Assembly (NCBI GenBank): GCA_029945445.1 | Contig: JAQSCO010000057.1 | Location: forward strand, 542,985 to 606,984 | Origin: Lacunisphaera sp. | GTDB taxonomy: Bacteria > Verrucomicrobiota > Verrucomicrobiia > Opitutales > Opitutaceae | Direction of reading: 5' to 3' | Length of the DNA stretch: 64,000 nt | Program-made: the position numbers and the translations under genes | The notes under the pieces: generated by a model | Databases searched by the model: none | Seen by the model: only the letters and a program-made list of their open reading frames with translations | What the model was told of the DNA's origin: nothing | Shown: piece by piece, positions 43,735-51,350 of the stretch | Numbering within the stretch: the stretch's first letter is position 1 | How the letters are laid out: each line of letters begins with the position of its first letter

Positions 43735-44817
43735 ATGATACAACCCGAACCTGTCATGGCCGCCCCGATCCAGTCCCTGCCCACACCGCGCACGATGTAT
43801 CGCGCGCTCGCCCGGCGCGACGCCGCCTACGAGGGCGTGTTCTACACCGGCGTGAAGACGACCGGCATCTTCTGCCGCCCGACCTGCCGCGCCAAAAAGC
43901 CCAAGCCCGAGAACGTCGAATTTTTCCCCACGATCAACGAGGCGCTGCACGGCGGCTACCGGCCCTGCCGCCTGTGCCGGCCGATGGACAGCACCAAGCC
44001 CGTGCCCGCCCTCGTCGAGCGCCTGCGCCGCGCGGTGGAGGAATCCGCCGACGGCCGCGTCTCGGACAAGGACCTCGCCGCGATGGGCGTCGAGCCCTCG
44101 ACCGCCCGCCGCCAGTTCCAGGCTTACCATGGCATGACCTTTCACGCCTACCAGCGCGCCCGCCGCATGGGCCTGGCGCTGCGCGACGTGAAGGCCGGCC
44201 AGGCCGTCATTGATGTGCAACTCGCGCGCGGCTACGAGTCGACCAGCGGTTTCCGCGAGGCGTTCACCCGTATTTTCGGCGCGCCGCCACGCGGGGCGAA
44301 GGACGGCCACTGTCTGCTCGCCCAGCGCATCGAGACCCCGCTCGGCACGATGCTCGCGCTGGCTGATGAGGCGGGCCTGCGCCTGCTGGAGTTCGCCGAC
44401 CGCCGCGGACTGGAGCGCGAACTCGCCGGCCTCCGCCGCCGGTTGCAGTGCGCCGTCGTGCCCGGCAGCAACGCGATCCTGGAGAAAATCCGCGGGCAGC
44501 TCGCGCGCTATTTTGCCGGCGAGTCGCTGGGTTTTGATCTGCCCCTTGCGCCGGTCGGTTCCGAGTTTCAGCAGCGGGTCTGGGCGGAATTGCAGCGCAT
44601 CCCGCCCGGCCGGACCCGCAGTTATGCGGAGATGGCAAAAAAACTTGGCATCCCGAAAGGTCCGCGCGCGGTCGGGCGCGCCAACGGTTCGAACATGCTG
44701 GCGCTGGTCATCCCGTGTCACCGCGTCATCAACGCCGACGGCTCGCTCTGCGGCTACGCGGGCGGCATCTGGCGGAAGCAACGCCTGCTCGAGCACGAAC
44801 GCAAACACGCCCGGTAG
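43735..44817 (+). CDS. ada: Ada: methylphosphotriester/O6-methylguanine DNA methyltransferase and activator
   Basis: A 360-residue protein with three parts. Residues ~20-85 are the zinc Ada domain with Cys47, 51, 78 and 81 (FCRPTCRAKK, PCRLC); Cys47 is the methyl acceptor and Zn ligand. Residues ~90-182 are an AraC-type HTH. Residues ~195-358 are the O6-methylguanine methyltransferase with PCHRV (Cys328). It repairs alkylated DNA and, once methylated, activates transcription. All key residues are present. Starts at 43735 or, less likely, 43756 (MAAP). Confidence 0.94.
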   Translation: MIQPEPVMAAPIQSLPTPRTMYRALARRDAAYEGVFYTGVKTTGIFCRPTCRAKKPKPENVEFFPTINEALHGGYRPCRLCRPMDSTKPVPALVERLRRAVEESADGRVSDKDLAAMGVEPSTARRQFQAYHGMTFHAYQRARRMGLALRDVKAGQAVIDVQLARGYESTSGFREAFTRIFGAPPRGAKDGHCLLAQRIETPLGTMLALADEAGLRLLEFADRRGLERELAGLRRRLQCAVVPGSNAILEKIRGQLARYFAGESLGFDLPLAPVGSEFQQRVWAELQRIPPGRTRSYAEMAKKLGIPKGPRAVGRANGSNMLALVIPCHRVINADGSLCGYAGGIWRKQRLLEHERKHAR

Positions 44818-44890
44818 GCGGAGTTAGGCCGGCGTAACAAAACTCTTGCGCCACCCGGCTCGGGACGTATCCATGACCCTTCTGTTTTTT

Positions 44891-44972
44891 GCCCGGGTGG
44901 TGGAATTGGTAGACACGCAGGTCTCAGAAGCCTGTGCCTAACCGCATGCGAGTTCGAGTCTCGCCTCGGGCA
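44891..44972 (+). tRNA. tRNA-Leu (anticodon CAG)
   Basis: Acceptor stem GCCCGGG/CTCGGGC, anticodon stem CAGGT/GCCTG with loop CTCAGAA (CAG), a class II variable arm (TGCCTAACCGCA) and T arm with GTTCGAGTC. CCA is encoded (44973-44975). It reads CUG. Followed by a strong terminator. Confidence 0.96.
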
Positions 44973-44979
44973 CCATTTG

Positions 44980-45013
44980 AAAAGTCCGCTGGCTTCCCCG
45001 CCGGCGGACTTTT
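44980..45013 (+). terminator. Intrinsic terminator of tRNA-Leu
   Basis: A 14-bp stem (AAAAGTCCGC with GCGGACTTTT, plus TGGC with GCCG) around TTCCCC, with the T-run partly in the stem. It starts 5 bp after the tRNA CCA end. Confidence 0.85.
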
Positions 45014-45031
45014 ACTTTGCGGCATTCCTCC

Positions 45032-47038
45032 GTGACCACCCCGCCGGCCCAATCGTCCCCCCGACTCCGCGACACTTGCCTCGCGGTGCTGGGCATCGTC
45101 GGCGGCGCGACCCTGGCCTACCACAACACGTTCTCGGTCCCGTTCCTGTTCGACGACAACTCCTCGATCCGGGACAATCCGACGATCCACAGCCTGATGA
45201 CGGCGTGGGCGCCGCCGGCGGCGGGCGGCCTGACCGTCAGCGGCCGGCCGTTCCTCAACTTCACCCTGGCGCTCAACCACCGGCTCAGCGGCTCCGCGGT
45301 CTGGAGCTACCACCTGCTGAACCTGCTTATCCACGTCGCGGCGGGCTGCACGCTGTTCGGCGTCGTGCGGCGGACGCTGCGGCGATTGCCGGGTGTAGGG
45401 GCGCCGCTTGACGGCGCCCGCGGGCGTCCGCAAGGGACGCCCCTCCAGTCCGGTGGCGTGAATCTGACATCGCCTGTAAACAGGCTCCTGCAAAAGGACT
45501 CATTCTGGCTCGCCCTGGCCGTCGCGCTGCTCTGGACCTTGCATCCGCTGCAGACCGAGGCGGTGACCTACATCATCCAACGCGCCGAGTCGCTCGTCGG
45601 GCTGATGTATCTGCTCACGCTGTGGTGCTTCATTCGCGCGACCGAGCCCGGCGCCGCGAAAATCTGGGGGCCGCTGGCCTTCGTGACCTGTCTGCTCGGC
45701 ATGGCGACCAAGGAGGTCATGGTCACCGCGCCGGTCATGATTGTGCTCTATGATCGGGTATTTCTGACCAACACCTGGCGCGAGGTTTGGCAGAAACGCG
45801 GACGCCTTCATCTCGCGCTGGCCGCGACGTGGCTGCTGCTCGGCTGGCTCGTGCTCAGCACCGGCAATCGCGGCGGCACCGCGGGGCTGGGCGGCGAAGT
45901 CTCGCCGTGGGCCTACGCGCTCACGCAGATCGGCGCCGTGGTGCACTACCTCCGGCTCGCGGTCTGGCCGCAGCCGCTGGTCTTCGATTACGGCAAGGCG
46001 CTCGCGGGCGGATGGGGCGACGTCTGGTGGCAGGCCCTCATCCTGTTTCCGCTCGTTGCCGCCAGCTTGTGGGCGGCGTGGCGCGGCCGTGCGGCGGGCT
46101 GGTGCGGCCTGTTTTTCTTTGCGGTGCTGGCGCCGAGCTCGAGTTTCGTGCCGGTCGTGACGCAGACCATGAACGAGCACCGGGTCTACCTCGCGCTGGC
46201 TGCAATCGTGACCTTGGCCGTGACGGGACTTTACGTGGCGTGGGGACGGCGAAGCTTCGCCGTCTTCGCCGTGCTGGCTATCGCGCTCACGGCCGCAACC
46301 GTGCGTCGCAATCACGATTACCGCACCGAACTCGCCTTATGGGAGGACACCGTGCTCAAGCGCCCCGGCAATGCGCGCGCATTTGGCGCGCTGGGGGCCA
46401 TCCACCAGCGCGAGGGCCGGCTCGACCAGGCGCTCGCGGCGCTGCAGGAGGCGGTGCGGGTCGCGCCGCGCTCCGCCGAATCGCACAACAACCTCGGCAA
46501 TGTCTGGATGAAACTCGGCCGCTGGGAGGACGCCCGCCGGGGTTTTGCGCAAGCCTTGGTGCTCAAGCCGGACGATCCGTTTGCCTTGAACAATCTTGGC
46601 AACGCACTCCTCCAGCTCGGCCGCGGGTCGGAGGCGATCACCCGGTTCGAGGCCGCGCTGCGGGCCAAGCCTGATTTTGCGGAGCCGCGCTACAACCTCG
46701 CCAACACCCTCGCGCAGGCCGGCCGCCCGGCCGAGGCGGCGACCCACTACGAGGCCTTCCTGCACGCGCACCCGCACGATGCCGAGGCGCGCTCCAATTA
46801 TGGCAGTGTCCTGCAGGAACTCGGCCGCGCGGAGGACGCCATCACGCAGTTCGAGACCGCGGTGCTGCTGCGGCCCAACGATGCCCGGCTGCACAACAAT
46901 CTCGGCGTGGCGCTGGCCCAGGCCGGCCGGCCGGCCGAGGCCCTCGAGGAATTCCACGAAGCGGTGCGGCTGGATCCGAATTTCCAGGAAGCGCAGATGA
47001 ACGCCGCGCGCGCGGCGCGGGCGCTGGGCAACCGCTGA
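45032..47038 (+). CDS. TMTC-like membrane protein with C-terminal TPR repeats, in-frame repeat insertion
   Basis: A 668-residue protein from GTG 45032 (TTG 45017 is an alternative). The first ~420 residues hold about 10 hydrophobic segments with the DDN motif (FLFDDNSSIRDNPTI) and HPLQTEAVTYI, as in TMTC/O-mannosyltransferase-like (GT-C) proteins. Residues ~435-660 are TPRs (GNARAFGALGAIHQREGRLD and repeats with NNLGNVWMKLGRWEDARRGF). Codons from 45395 to 45446 match a GTAG-footed repeat element and lie in a loop near residue 122, in frame. Function in glycosylation is inferred from family. Confidence 0.8.
   Translation: MTTPPAQSSPRLRDTCLAVLGIVGGATLAYHNTFSVPFLFDDNSSIRDNPTIHSLMTAWAPPAAGGLTVSGRPFLNFTLALNHRLSGSAVWSYHLLNLLIHVAAGCTLFGVVRRTLRRLPGVGAPLDGARGRPQGTPLQSGGVNLTSPVNRLLQKDSFWLALAVALLWTLHPLQTEAVTYIIQRAESLVGLMYLLTLWCFIRATEPGAAKIWGPLAFVTCLLGMATKEVMVTAPVMIVLYDRVFLTNTWREVWQKRGRLHLALAATWLLLGWLVLSTGNRGGTAGLGGEVSPWAYALTQIGAVVHYLRLAVWPQPLVFDYGKALAGGWGDVWWQALILFPLVAASLWAAWRGRAAGWCGLFFFAVLAPSSSFVPVVTQTMNEHRVYLALAAIVTLAVTGLYVAWGRRSFAVFAVLAIALTAATVRRNHDYRTELALWEDTVLKRPGNARAFGALGAIHQREGRLDQALAALQEAVRVAPRSAESHNNLGNVWMKLGRWEDARRGFAQALVLKPDDPFALNNLGNALLQLGRGSEAITRFEAALRAKPDFAEPRYNLANTLAQAGRPAEAATHYEAFLHAHPHDAEARSNYGSVLQELGRAEDAITQFETAVLLRPNDARLHNNLGVALAQAGRPAEALEEFHEAVRLDPNFQEAQMNAARAARALGNR
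45395..45446. repeat. REP/BIME-like element inside the TMTC-like coding sequence
   Basis: Begins GTAG and ends CTCC. Hairpin 1: GGGCGCCG (45399-45406)/CGGCGCCC (45412-45419). Hairpin 2: GGGCGTCC (45422-45429)/GGACGCCC (45435-45442). Read in frame as codons with no stop. Confidence 0.7.
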
Positions 47039-47049
47039 GCGTGCTGCCG

Positions 47050-47119
47050 GTAGGGCCGCCGCTTGCCGGCGGGCCGCCTTGCGGACGAATACCGGCACGG
47101 CGGCAAGCGCCGGCCCTAC
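47050..47119. repeat. REP/BIME-like element (70 bp) between the TMTC-like gene and xylB
   Basis: Feet GTAGGGCC and GGCCCTAC. The 22-nt end arms pair at 20 of 22 positions (my count). Same length as the copy at 42775-42844. Located between convergent genes. Confidence 0.75.
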
Positions 47120-47130
47120 AAGAGTGTGAC

Positions 47131-48633
47131 TCAACCGAGCCGCTCGAAAGTCTCGCGCAGCGTCAGGCTCAGTTTGTCCTGCCGGGCCTGCATTTCTGCA
47201 TAGACGGCGCGGTGCGCCTTGTTCGGGGCGCAGCGGGTGCTCTCGTTGACGGCGACGGTCTTGGCCGCGAGCGCGGCCAAGGTGGGCTTTTCGCCGCGCC
47301 GCCAGCCGTCGCACCAGGCGGCCTGCAGGGCGCCGCCGAGGGCCGCGCCCTCGTCCTCGACCATCGCGACGACGGGCACGCCGAAAATGTCGGCCATGAT
47401 CTGGCGCCACACCGCGGACTTCGCGCCGCCGCCGGTCAGGCGGATTTCCTTCGCCTTGACACCGAGCTTTTCCAGCCGGCGCAGGCCGTAGTTCAGGCCG
47501 AGGGTCACACCCTCCATGCCGGCGCGGGCGAGATGGCCGGAGGTCAGCGTGCGGCGGTTGAGGCCGTAGAGCACGCCGGTGCCGCGGGGCACATTGGGTG
47601 TGCGCTCGCCGTCGAGGTAGGGGACGAGCGTGAGTCCGCTGGCGCCGGCGGGTGCACCGGCGATCGCGGCCTCGAGCGCGGCGTGGTCCCAGCCGAAGAG
47701 CGCGCGGAACTGCTCGGTGACGAGCGTGAGGTTCATGGTGCAGAGCAGCGGCAGCCAGCCGCCGGTGGACGAGCAGAACGCCGCGATCTCGCCCTGCGGG
47801 TCGACGACGGGCTTTTTGCTAAAGGCATAGATGGTGCCGCTGGTGCCGAGGCTCGCGGTGACGACTCCGGGTGAGACGTTACCGGTGCCGATGGCGCCCA
47901 TCATGTTGTCGCCGCCGCCGGCGCTGACGACGACTTCGGGCGAAAGGCCATACTTGCGTGCCAGCTCCGGGCGCAGCGCCCCGGCGGCCTCGTGCGATCC
48001 TGAGATCGGCGGCAGCCAGTCGGCGAGATTCCGGTCGATCGCGGCCGTCGCCTCACGCGACCAGGTGCGCTGGCGCACGTCGAGCAGTGCCGTGCCGGAG
48101 GCGTCGCCGGGTTCCATGAAGTAATTCCCCGTGAGGTGGAAGTTCAGGTAGTCATGCGGCAGCAGGACGTGGCGGAGTTTTTTGAAATTAGCGGGCTCAT
48201 GACGCTTCAGCCAGAGAATCTTCGGGGCGGTGTAGCCGGGCAGGAAGGGCAGGCCGGTGCGGCGGATGACCGCCTTGGTGCCGCCGAGCTTCTTGGTGAG
48301 CAGCGCGCATTCCGCGACCGTGCTGGTATCGCTCCAGAGCTTGGCCGGACGGATGACAGTTCCATTTTCATCGAGCGGGACAAAGCCGTGCTGTTGACCG
48401 GAGACGCCGATGCCGCGCACGCGCGAGCGGTCGATCTTGGTGGCGACCTCGCTGATGACGGCATCGAGCGCGGCGGTCCATTCCTGCGGATGCTGCTCCA
48501 TGTGGCCGGCCGACAGGCCGGCGATGAGCGTGTGCGGCGCGCGGGCTTCGGCGACGACGCGCCCGGTGTCGAGGTCGAGGATGACCGCCTTGGTGCTCTG
48601 GGTGCCGCTGTCGATGCCGAGATAAAGGCTCAT
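47131..48633 (-). CDS. xylB: Xylulokinase
   Basis: A 500-residue FGGY-family kinase that phosphorylates D-xylulose with ATP. Starts at MSLYLGIDSGTQSTKAVILD (ATG 48633), with GHMEQHPQEW, GVSGQQHGFVPLD, LPHDYLNFHLTG and GGGDNMMGAIGTG motifs typical of XylB, and LTGGGAKSAVWRQIMAD at the C-terminal domain. No xylose isomerase gene is nearby. An earlier in-frame start (48690) is poor. The deoA gene lies upstream on the same strand (81 bp gap). Confidence 0.93.
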   Translation of the reverse strand: MSLYLGIDSGTQSTKAVILDLDTGRVVAEARAPHTLIAGLSAGHMEQHPQEWTAALDAVISEVATKIDRSRVRGIGVSGQQHGFVPLDENGTVIRPAKLWSDTSTVAECALLTKKLGGTKAVIRRTGLPFLPGYTAPKILWLKRHEPANFKKLRHVLLPHDYLNFHLTGNYFMEPGDASGTALLDVRQRTWSREATAAIDRNLADWLPPISGSHEAAGALRPELARKYGLSPEVVVSAGGGDNMMGAIGTGNVSPGVVTASLGTSGTIYAFSKKPVVDPQGEIAAFCSSTGGWLPLLCTMNLTLVTEQFRALFGWDHAALEAAIAGAPAGASGLTLVPYLDGERTPNVPRGTGVLYGLNRRTLTSGHLARAGMEGVTLGLNYGLRRLEKLGVKAKEIRLTGGGAKSAVWRQIMADIFGVPVVAMVEDEGAALGGALQAAWCDGWRRGEKPTLAALAAKTVAVNESTRCAPNKAHRAVYAEMQARQDKLSLTLRETFERLG

Positions 48634-48714
48634 GGGTGGACGCCCAACCTGGGCGAGGCGCCCGCGACCCGCAAGGCTGGTCGCAGTCAAACTATATACT
48701 GCGGCGACGGGCGC

Positions 48715-50043
48715 TTACTTGAGCAGGTCCTGGATCAGCGGCTCCAGCGTTGGCGCCGTGGGCGTGAACTTGACGGCCTCGCGGATGAGCGCCTCGGCGC
48801 GGGCGCCCTTGGCGTCGTCGTTGATGTGCAGCGTGCAGAGCAACGTGCCGGGGACGACGGGCTCGCCGATCTTGATGAGGTCGGCGATGCCGACGGCGTG
48901 GTCGACCTTATCCGTCACGGCCGCGCGGCCGCCGCCGAGAGCCATGATGGCGTGTCCGCACTTGAGCGCGTCGACCTCGCTGACGAAGCCCTTGGCGTCG
49001 GCCGGTGCCTTGACGGAGAGGAGTTTCTTTGCGGCCGGGAGGATCTTGTAGTCATCGACCACCCTTGCGTCGCCACCCTGTGCGATGCACATCTGGCGGA
49101 ATTTCTCGAGCGCCGAGCCGTGGGCGATGGCGGCTTTCATTTTCACGAGGGCCTCGGCCATGTCCTTGGCGACTCCGCCGAGGACGAGCATGTGACCGGT
49201 GAGGGCGTAGGTGACCTCCATCAGGTCGGCGGGGCCGCGGTCCTTGAGGCACTCGATAGACTCGATGACCTCGGTGGTGTGGCCGGCGGCGCGGCCGAGC
49301 GGCTGGTTCATCGCGGTGAGCTGGGCCCAGACGGGTTTGCCGGCGGCCTTGCCGACGTCGACCATGGCGCGGGCGAGGGCGAGGGCGTCCTCCTTCTTTT
49401 TCATGAACGCGCCCTTGCCGAACTTCACGTCGAGCACGAGCGAGTCGATGCCCTCGGCGAGTTTCTTGCTCATGATGCTGGCGCAGATGAGCGGGATGCA
49501 CTCGACGGTGCCGGTGACGTCGCGGAGCGAGTAGAGTTTGCGGTCGGCGGGAACGATCTGCGGGGTCTGGCCGATCATGGCGGCGCCGACCTTCTGGAGA
49601 ATGGCGCGGAACTCCGGGACGGTGAGCTGGACCTTGAAGCCCGGGATCGCCTCGAGCTTGTCGAGCGTGCCGCCGGTATGGCCAAGGCCGCGGCCGCTCA
49701 TCATCGGGACCTTGAGGCCGCAGGCGGCGGCGAGCGGGGCGAGGATGAGCGAGACCTTGTCGCCCACGCCGCCGGTCGAGTGCTTGTCGACCTTGGCGCC
49801 GGGAATGTCGCGCAGGTCGATCACGTCACCCGAGCGCATCATGGCGTCGGTGAGCCACGCCGTTTCCTGCGGCGTCATGCCGCGCCAGAAGATGGCCATG
49901 AGCAGCGCGGTGGCCTGGTAGTCGGCGAACGACTTGCCGTCGCTCACGCCGCGGGCGAAGAACTCGATCTCGTCCTTGGACAGGGCGCCGCCGTCGCGTT
50001 TCTTGATGATGATGTCCTGCGGGAAAAATGCCGGGGTGCTCAT
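48715..50043 (-). CDS. deoA: Thymidine/pyrimidine-nucleoside phosphorylase
   Basis: A 442-residue enzyme that phosphorolyses thymidine (and perhaps uridine) to base and (deoxy)ribose-1-phosphate. Signature KHSTGGVGDKVSLILAPLAA (from about residue 87), SGRGLGHTGGTLDKLEAIPG, and LDVKFGKGAFMK. Length fits the family (~435). It lies between the molybdopterin oxidoreductase and xylB genes on the same strand; a pentose/nucleoside salvage pairing with xylB is plausible. Confidence 0.93.
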   Translation of the reverse strand: MSTPAFFPQDIIIKKRDGGALSKDEIEFFARGVSDGKSFADYQATALLMAIFWRGMTPQETAWLTDAMMRSGDVIDLRDIPGAKVDKHSTGGVGDKVSLILAPLAAACGLKVPMMSGRGLGHTGGTLDKLEAIPGFKVQLTVPEFRAILQKVGAAMIGQTPQIVPADRKLYSLRDVTGTVECIPLICASIMSKKLAEGIDSLVLDVKFGKGAFMKKKEDALALARAMVDVGKAAGKPVWAQLTAMNQPLGRAAGHTTEVIESIECLKDRGPADLMEVTYALTGHMLVLGGVAKDMAEALVKMKAAIAHGSALEKFRQMCIAQGGDARVVDDYKILPAAKKLLSVKAPADAKGFVSEVDALKCGHAIMALGGGRAAVTDKVDHAVGIADLIKIGEPVVPGTLLCTLHINDDAKGARAEALIREAVKFTPTAPTLEPLIQDLLK

Positions 50044-50066
50044 GGGGGATGGGGGATTGAAATGGT

Positions 50067-50708
50067 TCAGGCGTAGCGCTCTTCCTTCCAGGGGTCGCCG
50101 ACGTTGTGGTAGCCGCGCACCTCCCAGAAGCCGAGGCGATCCTCGGCGAGGAAGGTGAGGCTCTTGACGAATTTCGCGCCCTTCCAGGCGTAGAGCTTGG
50201 GGATGATGATGCGCGCCGGGCCGCCGTGCTCGCGCGGGACGGGCTCGCCCGCGAACTTCGTGGCGACCAGCACGTCGTCATCGAGGCACCACGAAAGCGG
50301 GACGTTGGTCGAGTAGCCGTCGTAGCTGGTGCAGTAGACGAACTTCGCCTCCGGCTTTGGTGCGACCAGCTCGAAGAGGGTGGTGAAGGCCACGCCGCTC
50401 CACTCGCAGTCGTATTTGCTCCAGGTGGTCACGCAGTGGAAGTCGCTCACGTCGGTCACCTGCGGCAGCGCGTTGAATTTCGCCCAGTCGAGCACGGCGG
50501 GTTTCTCGACCAGGCCGTCGAGCGTGAGGCTCCAGTCGGCCAGCGGTATCTCCGGTTGCACCCCGAGGTCGAGCACCGGGAAGCGGGTCGTGAGCTTCTG
50601 GCCGGGCGGCAGGCGGCCGGGCGCGGCGACATCACGGGGCTGGAAGCCTTTCGCCAGCTGCTTCTCGGCCCACTTCTGCTTGGCCTCGATGTAGCGCTCC
50701 TTGGACAT
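50067..50708 (-). CDS. Sulfite oxidase-like molybdopterin oxidoreductase
   Basis: A 213-residue cytosolic protein with the sulfite-oxidase molybdopterin domain. The likely Mo ligand is Cys92 in DFHCVTTWSKYDCEWSG. Other motifs: SYDGYSTNVPLSWCLDDDVL and EHGGPARIIIPKLYAWKGAK. Similar to YedY/MsrP catalytic subunits but shorter and without a Tat signal, so it may act in the cytoplasm. Substrate unknown. 23 bp upstream of deoA. Confidence 0.88.
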   Translation of the reverse strand: MSKERYIEAKQKWAEKQLAKGFQPRDVAAPGRLPPGQKLTTRFPVLDLGVQPEIPLADWSLTLDGLVEKPAVLDWAKFNALPQVTDVSDFHCVTTWSKYDCEWSGVAFTTLFELVAPKPEAKFVYCTSYDGYSTNVPLSWCLDDDVLVATKFAGEPVPREHGGPARIIIPKLYAWKGAKFVKSLTFLAEDRLGFWEVRGYHNVGDPWKEERYA

Positions 50709-50752
50709 GGGTTAAAAGAAATAGCCCGGCCGGAGGCTTAGGCAAGCGGCTC

Positions 50753-51313
50753 TTAAAACACCGACTGGGACGGCGGCACCGGCGGCATCGTGAGCGCCTC
50801 GGTGACGAGTTGGATCTTGCTCCGGTAATACAGCGCGAGCCCGCCCTGGTAGATGATCGAGGCGAGCGCCACGGAAATATAGAGGGCGAGAAACATCTGG
50901 TGCACCAGCGGCACGATGTCGGCGCGATTGAGGCCGGCCTCCTTGAGCATGGCCTCCATGTCGGGGGTGAGGTTGGACAGCATGTTCTCGGCGTCGAAGC
51001 TGCCGAGCCGGCTCGCGCAGTAAGCGAGGATCAACCCGAGCAGGAGCATCTGGGAGCGGATCAGCCATTTCATGCCGGTGACATCGCGCTTCCGCAGCAG
51101 GCGGTGGCCGTGGACCTCCAGCCAGCCGAGGCCGCCGACCAGCAGCCCGAGCCCCACGCTGAGCCAGTCGCCCATCGCCAGGGCGACCAGCCCGCCGAGC
51201 CCGGCCACGAGCACGACGCTCCAGCCGTTGATCCGGGAGAGGCCGGTGACGCGCTTGAGCGCCTTTTGCGGCGGGGTGGGCGCGGGGGCGGTCATACGGT
51301 TTGACTTTGCCAT
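50753..51313 (-). CDS. Hypothetical inner-membrane protein
   Basis: A 186-residue protein with four hydrophobic segments (WSVVLVAGLGGLVALAMGDW, SVGLGLLVGGLGWLEVHGHR, MLLLGLILAYCASRLG, FLALYISVALASIIYQGGLA). The loop between the last two is polar (ENMLSNLTPDMEAMLKEAGL). No functional motif. ATG 51295 (MTAPAPTP) is an alternative start. Divergent from hrpA with 37 bp between starts. Confidence 0.65.
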   Translation of the reverse strand: MAKSNRMTAPAPTPPQKALKRVTGLSRINGWSVVLVAGLGGLVALAMGDWLSVGLGLLVGGLGWLEVHGHRLLRKRDVTGMKWLIRSQMLLLGLILAYCASRLGSFDAENMLSNLTPDMEAMLKEAGLNRADIVPLVHQMFLALYISVALASIIYQGGLALYYRSKIQLVTEALTMPPVPPSQSVF

Positions 51314-51350
51314 TCGGGAGCGGGCAAGGAATCTAAAAATTCACCTATAA

